A DNA stretch of 30,502 nucleotides from DATAES01 sp036257895 (GTDB lineage Bacteria > Actinomycetota > Acidimicrobiia > Acidimicrobiales > JACDCH01). How positions within the stretch are numbered: position 1 is the first letter of the stretch; the number at the start of each line of letters is the position of its first letter. Shown here piece by piece: positions 23,686 through 30,502 of the stretch. The position numbers and the translations under genes were made by a program. The stretch spans positions 1 to 30,502 of the forward strand of contig DATAES010000125.1 in the NCBI GenBank assembly GCA_036257895.1, in the 5' to 3' direction. The notes under the pieces were generated by a model. The model was not told where the DNA came from, ran no database searches, and worked only from the letters and a program-made list of their open reading frames with translations.

Positions 23686-25442
23686 TGCGTCGGTCCGGGA
23701 GCCTCTCGCTCGTCCTCATCGTCGTACTCGCCGTTGCCTGGTTGGCCTACACGCTCACCATCGGGGGGCGCAGCCCTCAGCTCGGACTGGATCTCCAGGG
23801 CGGCACGTCGGTGGTGTTGGCGCCGCGGGAGAAGGCAAGCGGCGAGCAACTCGACGAGTCGATCTCGATCATCCGCCGTCGCGTCGACGGTCTGGGCGTG
23901 GCGGAACCGGAGATCACCCGCCAGGGCAACTTCATCGTGGTGTCGTTGCCGGGCGTCAAAGACCGCGACCGGGCAATCCAGGTCGTCGGCCAGACCGCGA
24001 AGCTGCAGTTCCGGCCGTTCTGCGGCCAGTTGCCGACCGGCCAGCCCGACGCCGTGTACGAGGAGGCACTGTCGCCGAGCGGGCAGTTCGGCGGTTGCGT
24101 GGCGCCGAACGGATCCACAGCGACGTCCACGCCGACCGATGCCGGTACGCCGACGACCGGGGGTGAGAGCAGCGTTCCTGCCGAGCCGGGGGCTCCGGCG
24201 TCGACCCCGGGCACAGGCTCGAGCGAGAGCGGCCTCGGCTTGGCGCCGCACGGCCACCTGAGCGCGGCGCAGGCGCCGGCGAGCACGGACACCACTGCGC
24301 CGGCGAGCACAGACACCACCGCGCCGGGTGCCTCGGTTCCCGCGGAGCCGACGACCGCGGCGCCGACCAACCCCTTGCCGTGCGGAGCGGCCGGCGACCG
24401 GGCGGCGACGACGCCCGACGACCAACCCATCGTGGCGGAGAGCGACCAGAACAAGGACGGCACGGTCGACTCCTGTGCAGTGCTCGGTCCGACCGCGTTC
24501 GATGGGACGGCAGTGTCCGACGCGCAGGCCGCCATCCCGCAAGGTCAGTGGGTCGTCGACCTGACGCTGAAGGACTCAGGGTTGCAAGGCTTCAACGAGC
24601 TGTCGGGCCGGTGTTACAGCAAGGACGCCACCTGCCCGGGTGGCGCGACTGCGATCGTGCTCGACGGCCGCGTGGAATCGAACCCGGCTCCCAAGACGCC
24701 GACGTTCGAAAGTACCTCGGTCGAGATCAGCGGAAGCTTCACAAACAAGACGGCGTCGGACCTCGCGCTCGTGCTCCACTACGGCGCCCTCCCGGTCGAG
24801 TTGGAGCAGCAGCGGGTCGAGACGGTGTCCGCCACGCTCGGCCGCGACTCGCTCCACGCTGGTCTGGTCGCCGGTTTCGTCGGCCTCGTCCTTGTGGCGA
24901 TCTACATGATCCTCTACTACCGAGCCCTGGGCGTGGTGGTCGTGTTGGGGCTCACGGTGTGGGCGGCGCTGAACTACTGCATCATCGTGTGGCTGTCCGG
25001 CAACGCCGGATTGGCACTGAGCCTGGCCGGCGTGACCGGCATCGTCGTCTCCGTCGGCGTCACCACCGACTCGTACATCGTCTACTTCGAACGCATGAAG
25101 GACGAAGTGAAGACGGGTAAGACGGTGCGCGCCGCCGTCGACTACGGGTTCAAGCGCGCCTGGCACACGATCGTCGCCGCCGACCTCGCTTCGTTCATCG
25201 GTGCCCTGCTGCTGTACTGGTTGACGGTGGGTGCAGTGCGAGGCTTCGCCTTCTTCCTCGGCTTGTCCGTGCTGCTCGACCTCTTCACCGCGTACTTCTT
25301 CAAGCGACCGATGGTGGCGTGGCTGGTGCGGAGCCGCTGGCTCACCGACGCCCGATGGATCGGCGTGCGTGCGGGCCTCGCCATGGATCCGGTCTCGAAG
25401 GACACGCCGATCGCGGCGCCCGCCGGAGGTGGCGGTCGATGA
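23685..25442 (+). CDS. secD: Protein translocase subunit SecD
   Basis: 585 residues from ATG 23685 (GTG 23682, overlapping the yajC stop, is the alternative). Transmembrane helix 1 (about 7-25), then the D1 motif LGLDLQGGTSVVL, the periplasmic P1 domain, and five C-terminal helices with AGLVAGFVGLVLVAIYM, GVTTDSYIVYFERMKDE and LLLYWLTVGAVRGFAFFLG. It uses proton-motive force with SecF to finish export. P1 is interrupted by roughly 100 residues of Thr/Pro/Ala/Ser-rich low complexity (24105-24380), including a tandem 24-bp repeat encoding APASTDTT. P1 also has a DQNKDGTVD loop resembling a calcium site and several cysteines (FCG, GGC, LPCG, DSC, GRC, ATC) that could form disulfides outside the cell. 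Confidence 0.95.
   Translation: MRRSGSLSLVLIVVLAVAWLAYTLTIGGRSPQLGLDLQGGTSVVLAPREKASGEQLDESISIIRRRVDGLGVAEPEITRQGNFIVVSLPGVKDRDRAIQVVGQTAKLQFRPFCGQLPTGQPDAVYEEALSPSGQFGGCVAPNGSTATSTPTDAGTPTTGGESSVPAEPGAPASTPGTGSSESGLGLAPHGHLSAAQAPASTDTTAPASTDTTAPGASVPAEPTTAAPTNPLPCGAAGDRAATTPDDQPIVAESDQNKDGTVDSCAVLGPTAFDGTAVSDAQAAIPQGQWVVDLTLKDSGLQGFNELSGRCYSKDATCPGGATAIVLDGRVESNPAPKTPTFESTSVEISGSFTNKTASDLALVLHYGALPVELEQQRVETVSATLGRDSLHAGLVAGFVGLVLVAIYMILYYRALGVVVVLGLTVWAALNYCIIVWLSGNAGLALSLAGVTGIVVSVGVTTDSYIVYFERMKDEVKTGKTVRAAVDYGFKRAWHTIVAADLASFIGALLLYWLTVGAVRGFAFFLGLSVLLDLFTAYFFKRPMVAWLVRSRWLTDARWIGVRAGLAMDPVSKDTPIAAPAGGGGR
24273..24320. repeat. Tandem 24-bp repeat inside secD
   Basis: Two adjacent 24-bp units (24273-24296 and 24297-24320) differ at two third-codon positions and each encode APASTDTT; the following GCGCCGG begins a third, degraded unit. 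They lie in the Thr/Pro-rich insertion of the extracytoplasmic P1 domain. Confidence 0.85.
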
Positions 25443-25538
25443 GCGCGCCGGGCGCGCTCATGGCGGCCGTGCGACCGCTAGGGAGCCGGACGTCGATGGG
25501 GTGCGGGGGCGCAGCCCCCGAGGAATATCGATGAGCGC
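25436..25538. repeat. 92-bp insertion between secD and secF, flanked by 11-bp direct repeats
   Basis: TCGATGAGCGC occurs at 25436-25446 and again at 25528-25538. The first copy contains the secD stop and the second the secF start. Removing one copy and the 81 bp between would leave secD and secF joined by an ATGA overlap like other pairs here, so an insertion with target duplication is likely. The insert holds two hairpins: 11-bp perfect arms beginning ATGAGCGCGCC (25439-25449 with 25451-25461), and CGGGGGC/GCCCCCG with a GCA loop (25504-25520). A 31-codon frame runs from the ATG over the secD stop to a TGA over the secF ATG. Confidence 0.7.
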
Positions 25539-26694
25539 AACCTCTGATGTCGCGTTCGCGCCGGCGCAGCCGCGCAAGCGGGGACCGCTCGGGCGTCTGT
25601 ACCACGGCGAGACGAAGATCGACTTCATCGGCCGAACGAAGTTGTGGTTCACGCTCTCGGCCATCTTCCTGATCATCGGCCTCGGCTCCCTGGCCGTGCG
25701 TGGGCTCAACCTCGGTATCGACTTCGAGGGCGGCGCCGTCTTCCAGCTGCAGACCGACAGCCTGACCGTCGAGCAGGCCCGGAGCGCGCTCGAGCCGTTC
25801 GGTCTCGCCGGCGCGAAGGTACAAGAGCTCACGAGCGAGAGCGGACGATCGATCCGCGTTCAGACCGACACGCTCGACAATGCGAAGTCCACCCAAGTGC
25901 GTGACGCGCTCGCCACGAAAGCCGGCGTGCCTTCCGATCAAGTGAACCGCGACGAGGTCGGGCCCTCGTGGGGGAAGGAGATCAGCCAGAAGGCGCGCAA
26001 CGCGCTGATCGTCTTCCTGATCGTGATCACCCTGTACATCACGATCCGATTCGAGTTCAAGATGGCCGTGCCAACGCTCGCGGCACTGATACACGACGTC
26101 CTCATCACTGTCGGCGTCTACTCGTTGAGCGGATTGGAGGTCACTCCCGCGACCGTTGTCGCGTTGCTCACTATCCTCGGCTATTCGATCTACGACGGCA
26201 TCGTCGTTTTCGACAAGGTCAACGAGAACACGCGTCTCGTGTCGGCCACCAACGGCGTCAGCTACAGCGACATGGTGAACCTGTCGTTGAACCAGACGCT
26301 CATGCGCTCGTTGAACACCTCGATCGCCGCGGTCATCCCGATCATGTCGTTGCTCGTGATCGGCTCGCTCGCACTCGGCGCGAAGACGCTCGAGGAGTTC
26401 GCTCTCGCGCTGCTCATCGGCCTCATCTCCGGCGCCTACTCGTCGATCTTCATCGCTTCACCCCTGCTCGCGATCATGAAGGAGCGCGAGCCCCGCTTCC
26501 GCGACATTCGCCGGCGCATCGAGTCCCGGGGAACGCAGCGGCGCGCAGCCGAGCGCGAGCCGGACGCCGCCATCACGCCGGTGAACGGCGACGAGGACAG
26601 AGAGCCGGTACCCGTGCCCGCCGCCGCCGGCACCTCGGCGCGGTTGGCCACGAACATCCCGCCACGACCGCGAAAGAAGGGCAAGCGGAGATGA
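25531..26694 (+). CDS. secF: Protein translocase subunit SecF
   Basis: 387 residues. Six predicted transmembrane helices: the first near 38-57 is followed by the LGIDFEGG motif, then the extracytoplasmic P4 domain, then five helices with NALIVFLIVITLYITIRFEF, ALIHDVLITVGVYSL, GYSIYDGIVVFDKVNEN and SLNTSIAAVIPIMSLL. The cytoplasmic tail of about 60 residues is basic and Pro-rich, ending in RPRKKGKRR. The start ATG lies in the second direct repeat of the 92-bp insertion. The gene ends 4 bp before apt. Confidence 0.96.
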   Translation: MSATSDVAFAPAQPRKRGPLGRLYHGETKIDFIGRTKLWFTLSAIFLIIGLGSLAVRGLNLGIDFEGGAVFQLQTDSLTVEQARSALEPFGLAGAKVQELTSESGRSIRVQTDTLDNAKSTQVRDALATKAGVPSDQVNRDEVGPSWGKEISQKARNALIVFLIVITLYITIRFEFKMAVPTLAALIHDVLITVGVYSLSGLEVTPATVVALLTILGYSIYDGIVVFDKVNENTRLVSATNGVSYSDMVNLSLNQTLMRSLNTSIAAVIPIMSLLVIGSLALGAKTLEEFALALLIGLISGAYSSIFIASPLLAIMKEREPRFRDIRRRIESRGTQRRAAEREPDAAITPVNGDEDREPVPVPAAAGTSARLATNIPPRPRKKGKRR

Positions 26695-26698
26695 GCGG

Positions 26699-27220
26699 AT
26701 GAACGTCGACGAACTCGCGGCGTTCATCCGAGACATCCCTGACTTCCCGAAGCCGGGAGTGGTGTTCAAGGACATCACGCCGCTGCTGGCCGACGTCGAC
26801 GCCTTTCGCACCACCATCGACGCGATCGCAGAACACTTCGAAGGCCGGCCTGTCGATCGTGTGTTGGGGATCGAGGCCCGCGGTTTCATCGCCGCGGCGC
26901 CGGTGGCATATCGGTTCGGCGCCGCGTTCGTCCCCGTACGCAAGGCGGGAAAGCTGCCCTGGGATATCGAGCGGGTGGAGTACGAGCTCGAGTACGGAAC
27001 CGACCTCCTCGAGATCCATCGCGACGCGATCAGCCCCGGCGATCACGTGTTGATCGTCGACGACGTGCTCGCGACGGGCGGCACCGCAGCCGCGACCGTG
27101 CGGCTGGTCGAGAAGCTCGGTGGCATCGTCGAGGGCCTCGCGTTCGTCATCGCCATCGAGGCGCTCGGCGGCAAAGCGAAGCTCGAGGGTTTGGACGTCG
27201 TGACGCTCATCGAGTGCTGA
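26699..27220 (+). CDS. apt: Adenine phosphoribosyltransferase
   Basis: 173 residues. Converts adenine and PRPP to AMP in purine salvage. Conserved N-terminal IRDIPDFPKPGVVFKDITPLL, then GIEARGF (57-63), PVRKAGKLP (79-87), and the PRPP loop VDDVLATGGT (120-129). GGAG at 26687-26690, in the end of secF, lies 8 nt before ATG 26699. Position between secF and rel is conserved in actinobacteria. Confidence 0.97.
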   Translation: MNVDELAAFIRDIPDFPKPGVVFKDITPLLADVDAFRTTIDAIAEHFEGRPVDRVLGIEARGFIAAAPVAYRFGAAFVPVRKAGKLPWDIERVEYELEYGTDLLEIHRDAISPGDHVLIVDDVLATGGTAAATVRLVEKLGGIVEGLAFVIAIEALGGKAKLEGLDVVTLIEC

Positions 27221-27227
27221 GCGCGAC

Positions 27228-27259
27228 GTCGGCCCGGAAAGCGCCAGCGTCGGGCCGAC
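27228..27259 (+). terminator. Hairpin after apt, without T-tract
   Basis: Perfect 9-bp stem GTCGGCCCG/CGGGCCGAC with a 14-nt loop, beginning 7 nt after the apt stop. No run of T follows, so it would work only as a Rho-assisted or attenuating structure, or as a 3' end stabiliser. Confidence 0.45.
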
Positions 27260-27332
27260 AGCATGCGGAGGCAGGAGCGAAGCGACGCCCGGAGCATGTG
27301 GGGGCAGCGCTCCAGTGATCCCCACCTCCCTT

Positions 27333-27338
27333 TAGACT
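27333..27338 (+). promoter_or_regulatory. Putative -10 box for rel (leaderless)
   Basis: TAGACT, 9 nt before the rel ATG; the same CCTTTAGACT string precedes pdxS. It lies 73 bp after the apt hairpin, consistent with independent transcription of rel. Confidence 0.42.
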
Positions 27339-27347
27339 TTCGAGAAC

Positions 27348-29564
27348 ATGGCAACGGTCACCCGGGTTCTGCCGTGGCGGCGCAACACCGTGCCGGCCGC
27401 GGAGGAGATCGCTCCGCTGGTCAACGCGTACAGGGCGAAGCATCCCAAAGCGAGCACCGTGATGATCTCGCGGGCCTACGAGGTCGCAGCGGATGCGCAC
27501 CGTCAGCAGGTTCGCCGTTCGGGGGAGTCGTACATCCACCATCCGCTCGCCGTGGCTCGCATCGTCGCCGACCTCGGCCTCGACGACATCACCGTGGCGG
27601 CCGCGTTGCTCCACGATGCCGTCGAGGACACTCAGGTGACGCTCGCCGACGTGACTGGAGAGTTCGGTCCGGACGTCGCCGGCATCGTCGACGGCGTCAC
27701 GAAGCTCGAGCGGGTCCAGTTCGACTCGAAGGAGGCCCAACAGGCCGCCACCATGCGCAAGATGCTGGTGGCGATGGCGAAGGACGTGCGCGTCCTGATC
27801 ATCAAGCTGTCCGACCGACTGCACAACATGGCGACGTTGGCGGCGCTCCCGGCGGCCAAGCAGGAGCGGATAGCTCGCGAGACGATCGACATCTACGCGC
27901 CACTGGCCCATCGCCTCGGGATGCAGGACATGAAGCAGCAACTCGAAGATCTCGCGTTCGCCGCCCTGCACCCGAAGCGCTATGCCGAGATCGATCACAT
28001 GGTCTCGAACCGCACGCCCGAGCGTGAGCTGTATCTGACCCAAGTGCTCGAGCAGGTGCGTCTACGGCTCGCCGAACTGCGCATCGTCGCGGAGGTCACG
28101 GGACGCCCGAAGCACCTGTGGAGCATCTACGAGAAGATGGTGGTCAAGGGCAAGGAGTTCGACGAGATCTTCGACCTGGTCGGCATCCGCGTCATCGTCG
28201 ACACGGTGAAGGACTGCTACGCCGCCTTGGGCTCGATCCACGCGACGTGGAAGCCGGTGCAGGGACGGTTCAAGGACTACATCGCGATGCCCAAGTTCAA
28301 CCTGTACCAGTCGTTGCACACGACGGTCGTAGGAGCGGGCGGCAAGACGGTCGAAGTCCAGATCCGTACCCGCGAGATGCACCAGCGAGCGGAGTACGGC
28401 GTCGCCGCACACTTCACGTACAAGGACGGCGAGACCGCGTCCGACATGCCGTGGCTCAGCCGCATCATCGACTGGCAGCAGGAGACGCAGGATCCGAGCG
28501 CGTTCATGGAGACGCTGAAGATCGACCTCGACCAAGACGAGGTCTATGTCTTCACCCCGAAGGGTCGCGTGATCACGCTTCCCGTCGGCGCTACGCCGAT
28601 CGACTTCGCCTACTCCATCCACACCGAGGTCGGCCATGCGTGCATCGGAGCGCGGGTCAACGGCCGGCTGGTACCGCTCGACTCGGCGCTGGTGTCCGGC
28701 GACACCGTCGAGATCTTCACGTCGAAGGTCGAGGGCGCGGGGCCGTCGCGGGACTGGTTGAAGATCGTCACGACGCCGAGAGCGGCGAACAAGATCCGCC
28801 AATGGTTCTCGCGGGAGCGTCGCGGGGACGCGATCGAGACCGGTCGCGACGAGTTGACGAAGGCCCTGCGTCGCGAGGGTCTGCCGGTGCAGAAGATCTT
28901 CGGCTCGTCGCTGCTGAGCGAGGTCGCCTCGACGCTGAACTACGTCGACCTCGACGCGTTGCACGCGTCGATCGGCGAGAACCATGTGTCCGCGAAGTCG
29001 GTGGCGTCACGTGTGGCGAAGGCGTTGCGCGAAGGCGATGGCGAACACGAGGAACAGCTGCCGACGACCGTCCGCCAGCCGCGTGCGCGTCGGGGCAAGC
29101 AAGCGATTGGTGTTCACGTCGAAGGGCTCGACGACGTGATGGTGCGCCTGTCGCGGTGCTGCACGCCAGTACCCGGCGACGAGATCATGGGGTTCGTCAC
29201 CCGCGGCCGCGGCGTTTCGGTGCACCGAGCCGACTGCGCGAACGCGGTGTCGCTGGCTTCAGGCAAGGGCGAGCGGCTCATCGAGGTCGAGTGGGACACC
29301 GACATCTCGGGTTCGTTCGTCGCATCCATCGAGATCAAGGCGCTCGACCGAGCCCGCCTGCTCTCGGACGTGGCGCGCGCGCTGTCGGATCACCACGTGA
29401 ACATCCTGTCGTGCACGTCGACCACCGGAAGCGACCGCATCTCGAAGATGCGTTTCGACTTCGAGCTGGGAGACCCGTCGCACCTCGACTCGGTCGTTAC
29501 GACGATCAAGCGGATCGAAAGCGTCTACGACGCGTACAGGGTCGTCCCGGGCAAGGGCGGCTGA
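27348..29564 (+). CDS. relA: Bifunctional (p)ppGpp synthetase/hydrolase Rel
   Basis: 738-residue long RelA/SpoT homologue. The N-terminal HD hydrolase domain is intact (HHPLAVA at 64-70, LLHDAVEDT at 87-95, and IKLSDRLHNM). The synthetase domain follows with GKEFDEIFDLVGIRVI, RFKDYIAMPKFNLYQSLHTTV and QIRTREMHQRAEYGVAAH. Then TGS (VYVFTPKGRVITLP), a Cys-containing region (CCTPVPGDEIMGFVTRGRGVSVHRADC) and a C-terminal ACT domain. Both activities are expected, as in single-Rel actinobacteria. ATG 27348 follows a TAGACT box by 9 nt and no ribosome site is visible. Confidence 0.96.
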   Translation: MATVTRVLPWRRNTVPAAEEIAPLVNAYRAKHPKASTVMISRAYEVAADAHRQQVRRSGESYIHHPLAVARIVADLGLDDITVAAALLHDAVEDTQVTLADVTGEFGPDVAGIVDGVTKLERVQFDSKEAQQAATMRKMLVAMAKDVRVLIIKLSDRLHNMATLAALPAAKQERIARETIDIYAPLAHRLGMQDMKQQLEDLAFAALHPKRYAEIDHMVSNRTPERELYLTQVLEQVRLRLAELRIVAEVTGRPKHLWSIYEKMVVKGKEFDEIFDLVGIRVIVDTVKDCYAALGSIHATWKPVQGRFKDYIAMPKFNLYQSLHTTVVGAGGKTVEVQIRTREMHQRAEYGVAAHFTYKDGETASDMPWLSRIIDWQQETQDPSAFMETLKIDLDQDEVYVFTPKGRVITLPVGATPIDFAYSIHTEVGHACIGARVNGRLVPLDSALVSGDTVEIFTSKVEGAGPSRDWLKIVTTPRAANKIRQWFSRERRGDAIETGRDELTKALRREGLPVQKIFGSSLLSEVASTLNYVDLDALHASIGENHVSAKSVASRVAKALREGDGEHEEQLPTTVRQPRARRGKQAIGVHVEGLDDVMVRLSRCCTPVPGDEIMGFVTRGRGVSVHRADCANAVSLASGKGERLIEVEWDTDISGSFVASIEIKALDRARLLSDVARALSDHHVNILSCTSTTGSDRISKMRFDFELGDPSHLDSVVTTIKRIESVYDAYRVVPGKGG

Positions 29565-29668
29565 CGCAGGAACGCATCTCCAGGTGCACCCGACCGCCGA
29601 ATCGAGAGCCCGGCGACCCGCAACGTCTGCTTGACAGCGGTGCGCTATGCGCTGCCCGGAAGGACCAG

Positions 29669-29698
29669 TTGGTCTGTTCGCCCGCCCTGCCCTAGCGT
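29669..29698 (+). promoter_or_regulatory. Possible promoter for the terminal membrane gene
   Basis: TTGGTC (29669-29674) and TAGCGT (29693-29698), spaced 18 bp, form a plausible sigma-70-type pair. Transcription would start near 29705, giving a leader of about 20 nt that includes the G-rich ribosome site at 29711-29716. Confidence 0.35.
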
Positions 29699-29724
29699 CC
29701 AAATAGGGGCGGGGGGACAGCTTT

Positions 29725-30502
29725 TTGACTACTCCTGATCGGAACGCTTTGGACGCGCGCAACGCGGTTGGCGAGCAGGTTTCACCCGAACGGGCCTCGA
29801 CAGTGGGGCTACGGCCACGTCAGGGTGCTTCCAGGGAAGACCGCGCGGCATCAGTCGGGGGGCAGGAGCATCCGGATCGCGGCTCGTTTCGTGTCCGCCT
29901 TCTCGTTGTCGCCCTTACCGGCCTCGTGCTGCGGGTGACGTACGTGGTGCTCACTCGGGACGACCTGGTTCGGGGGGACGGCTTCGCCTATCTGATCTAC
30001 GCCCGGAACCTCGCGGCCGGGGAAGGATTTGTCGCGCCGCTGAGGTCGGTGGGAGTCCCCGACGCGATCCATCCTCCACTGTGGGCGCTCGCGTTGACGC
30101 TGCCCCGGTTGGCGGGCTTGACCTCACAACTGGATGCCCAACTCTTCGCCTGCCTGATCGGTACCGCGACGATCGTCGCGGTCGGGTATGCGGGCCGACA
30201 ACTTGTCGGTCCTCGTGTTGGGGTCACTGCAGCCGCCATCGTCGCGATCTTCCCCGAGTTTTGGATGTACGAGCGCGAGGTTCTGTCGGAGACCCTGCTC
30301 CTGCTGGTCGTCGCGGTGACCGTCTTGGTGGTGCTGGCATTCATTGAGCAGCCGAGTTGGGCCAGAGCGGTCGGAGTCGGTGCGATGTGCGGCGTGCTGG
30401 CGCTGACACGAGCGGAACAGATTCTCCTCGTTGTGTTGCTTCTCGCGCCACTGATCCTGCTGCAACGGACAGTCGCTTTCCGCGAACGCGTCGCTTGGCT
30501 CG
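29725..30502 (+). CDS. GT-C (GT39/ArnT-like) membrane glycosyltransferase, 3'-truncated
   Basis: The frame from TTG 29725 stays open to the window edge (259 codons). GGGGGG at 29711-29716 lies 8 nt upstream, and no ATG offers a better start. Residues 1-55 are polar, charged and probably disordered. Transmembrane helix 1 spans about 57-76. The first external loop has GDGFAYLIYARNLAAGEGF (D85), which resembles the acidic catalytic loop of GT-C enzymes using polyprenyl-phosphate sugars, and IHPPLWALALTLP follows. Several further hydrophobic helices come after. The family assignment is by pattern; the acceptor is unknown and the C-terminal half is not visible. An envelope glycan role is inferred. 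Confidence 0.78.
   Translation, partial: MTTPDRNALDARNAVGEQVSPERASTVGLRPRQGASREDRAASVGGQEHPDRGSFRVRLLVVALTGLVLRVTYVVLTRDDLVRGDGFAYLIYARNLAAGEGFVAPLRSVGVPDAIHPPLWALALTLPRLAGLTSQLDAQLFACLIGTATIVAVGYAGRQLVGPRVGVTAAAIVAIFPEFWMYEREVLSETLLLLVVAVTVLVVLAFIEQPSWARAVGVGAMCGVLALTRAEQILLVVLLLAPLILLQRTVAFRERVAWL

Noticed and set aside
29631..29659. TTGACA at 29631 as a -35 element for the terminal gene
   Set aside because: No acceptable -10 hexamer lies 16-19 bp downstream; the TTGGTC/TAGCGT pair fits better.
28118..29695. 525-codon plus-strand frame in another phase of rel
   Set aside because: Out-of-frame shadow of rel, Arg-rich and without motifs.
1..30502. CRISPR array, transposase, prophage or tRNA/rRNA genes
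   Set aside because: No regularly spaced repeats, no integrase or transposase motifs, and no tRNA-like TTCGANTC arms with acceptor stems were found by eye.

Overview
The window is high-GC, gene-dense DNA from an actinobacterium. The clearest evidence is a mycothiol-ligase-type cysteine ligase (MshC), the phosphatidylinositol-mannoside trio (PgsA, PatA-like acyltransferase, PimA), an actinobacterial SecD, and the block thrS / HIT / pgsA / acyltransferase / pimA / pdxS / pdxT / yebC / ruvCAB / yajC-secDF / apt / rel, which resembles the order in Mycobacterium and relatives. A queA-tgt pair (queuosine synthesis, absent from most well-known actinobacteria) and several non-standard neighbours suggest a deep-branching lineage such as Acidimicrobiia. 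That placement is inference and was not tested.

Layout. 1-3953 (+): 3' part of mshC, a PlsC-type acyltransferase and thrS. 4023-5584 (+): HIT-family Ap4A phosphorylase candidate, a small two-helix membrane protein, and a divergent histidine phosphatase. 9807-5572 (-): a compact four-gene run of EF-G paralogue, two DinB-like proteins and a PLP aminotransferase, interrupting the usual HIT-pgsA neighbourhood. 9962-12679 (+): pgsA, PatA-like acyltransferase, pimA. 12680-12979: a 300-bp non-coding stretch with hairpins and a strong terminator. 12980-15675 (+): lemA, an M48/HtpX protease and a DUF3048 lipoprotein. 15799-18973: pdxS (+), a maleylpyruvate-isomerase-like gene (-), pdxT (+), yebC (+). 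19026-26694 (+): ruvC-ruvA-ruvB-queA-tgt and yajC-secD-secF. 26699-29564 (+): apt and bifunctional rel. 29725-end (+): a membrane GT-C glycosyltransferase-like gene that runs off the window and has no stop here.

The genes are mostly housekeeping: envelope lipid and PIM synthesis, Holliday-junction processing, vitamin B6 synthesis, tRNA charging and modification, Sec export and (p)ppGpp control. The unusual material is mainly structural. There is a 58-bp palindromic repeat present twice, and a 92-bp element with 11-bp direct repeats wedged exactly between secD and secF. Seven genes have a TANNNT box 7-9 nt before the start codon, suggesting leaderless transcripts. Two genes appear to begin at CTG, and several enzymes have substitutions in signature motifs. 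I saw no CRISPR array, transposase, prophage, tRNA or rRNA. The best candidate for an undescribed functional unit is the EF-G-like/DinB/DinB/aminotransferase operon.
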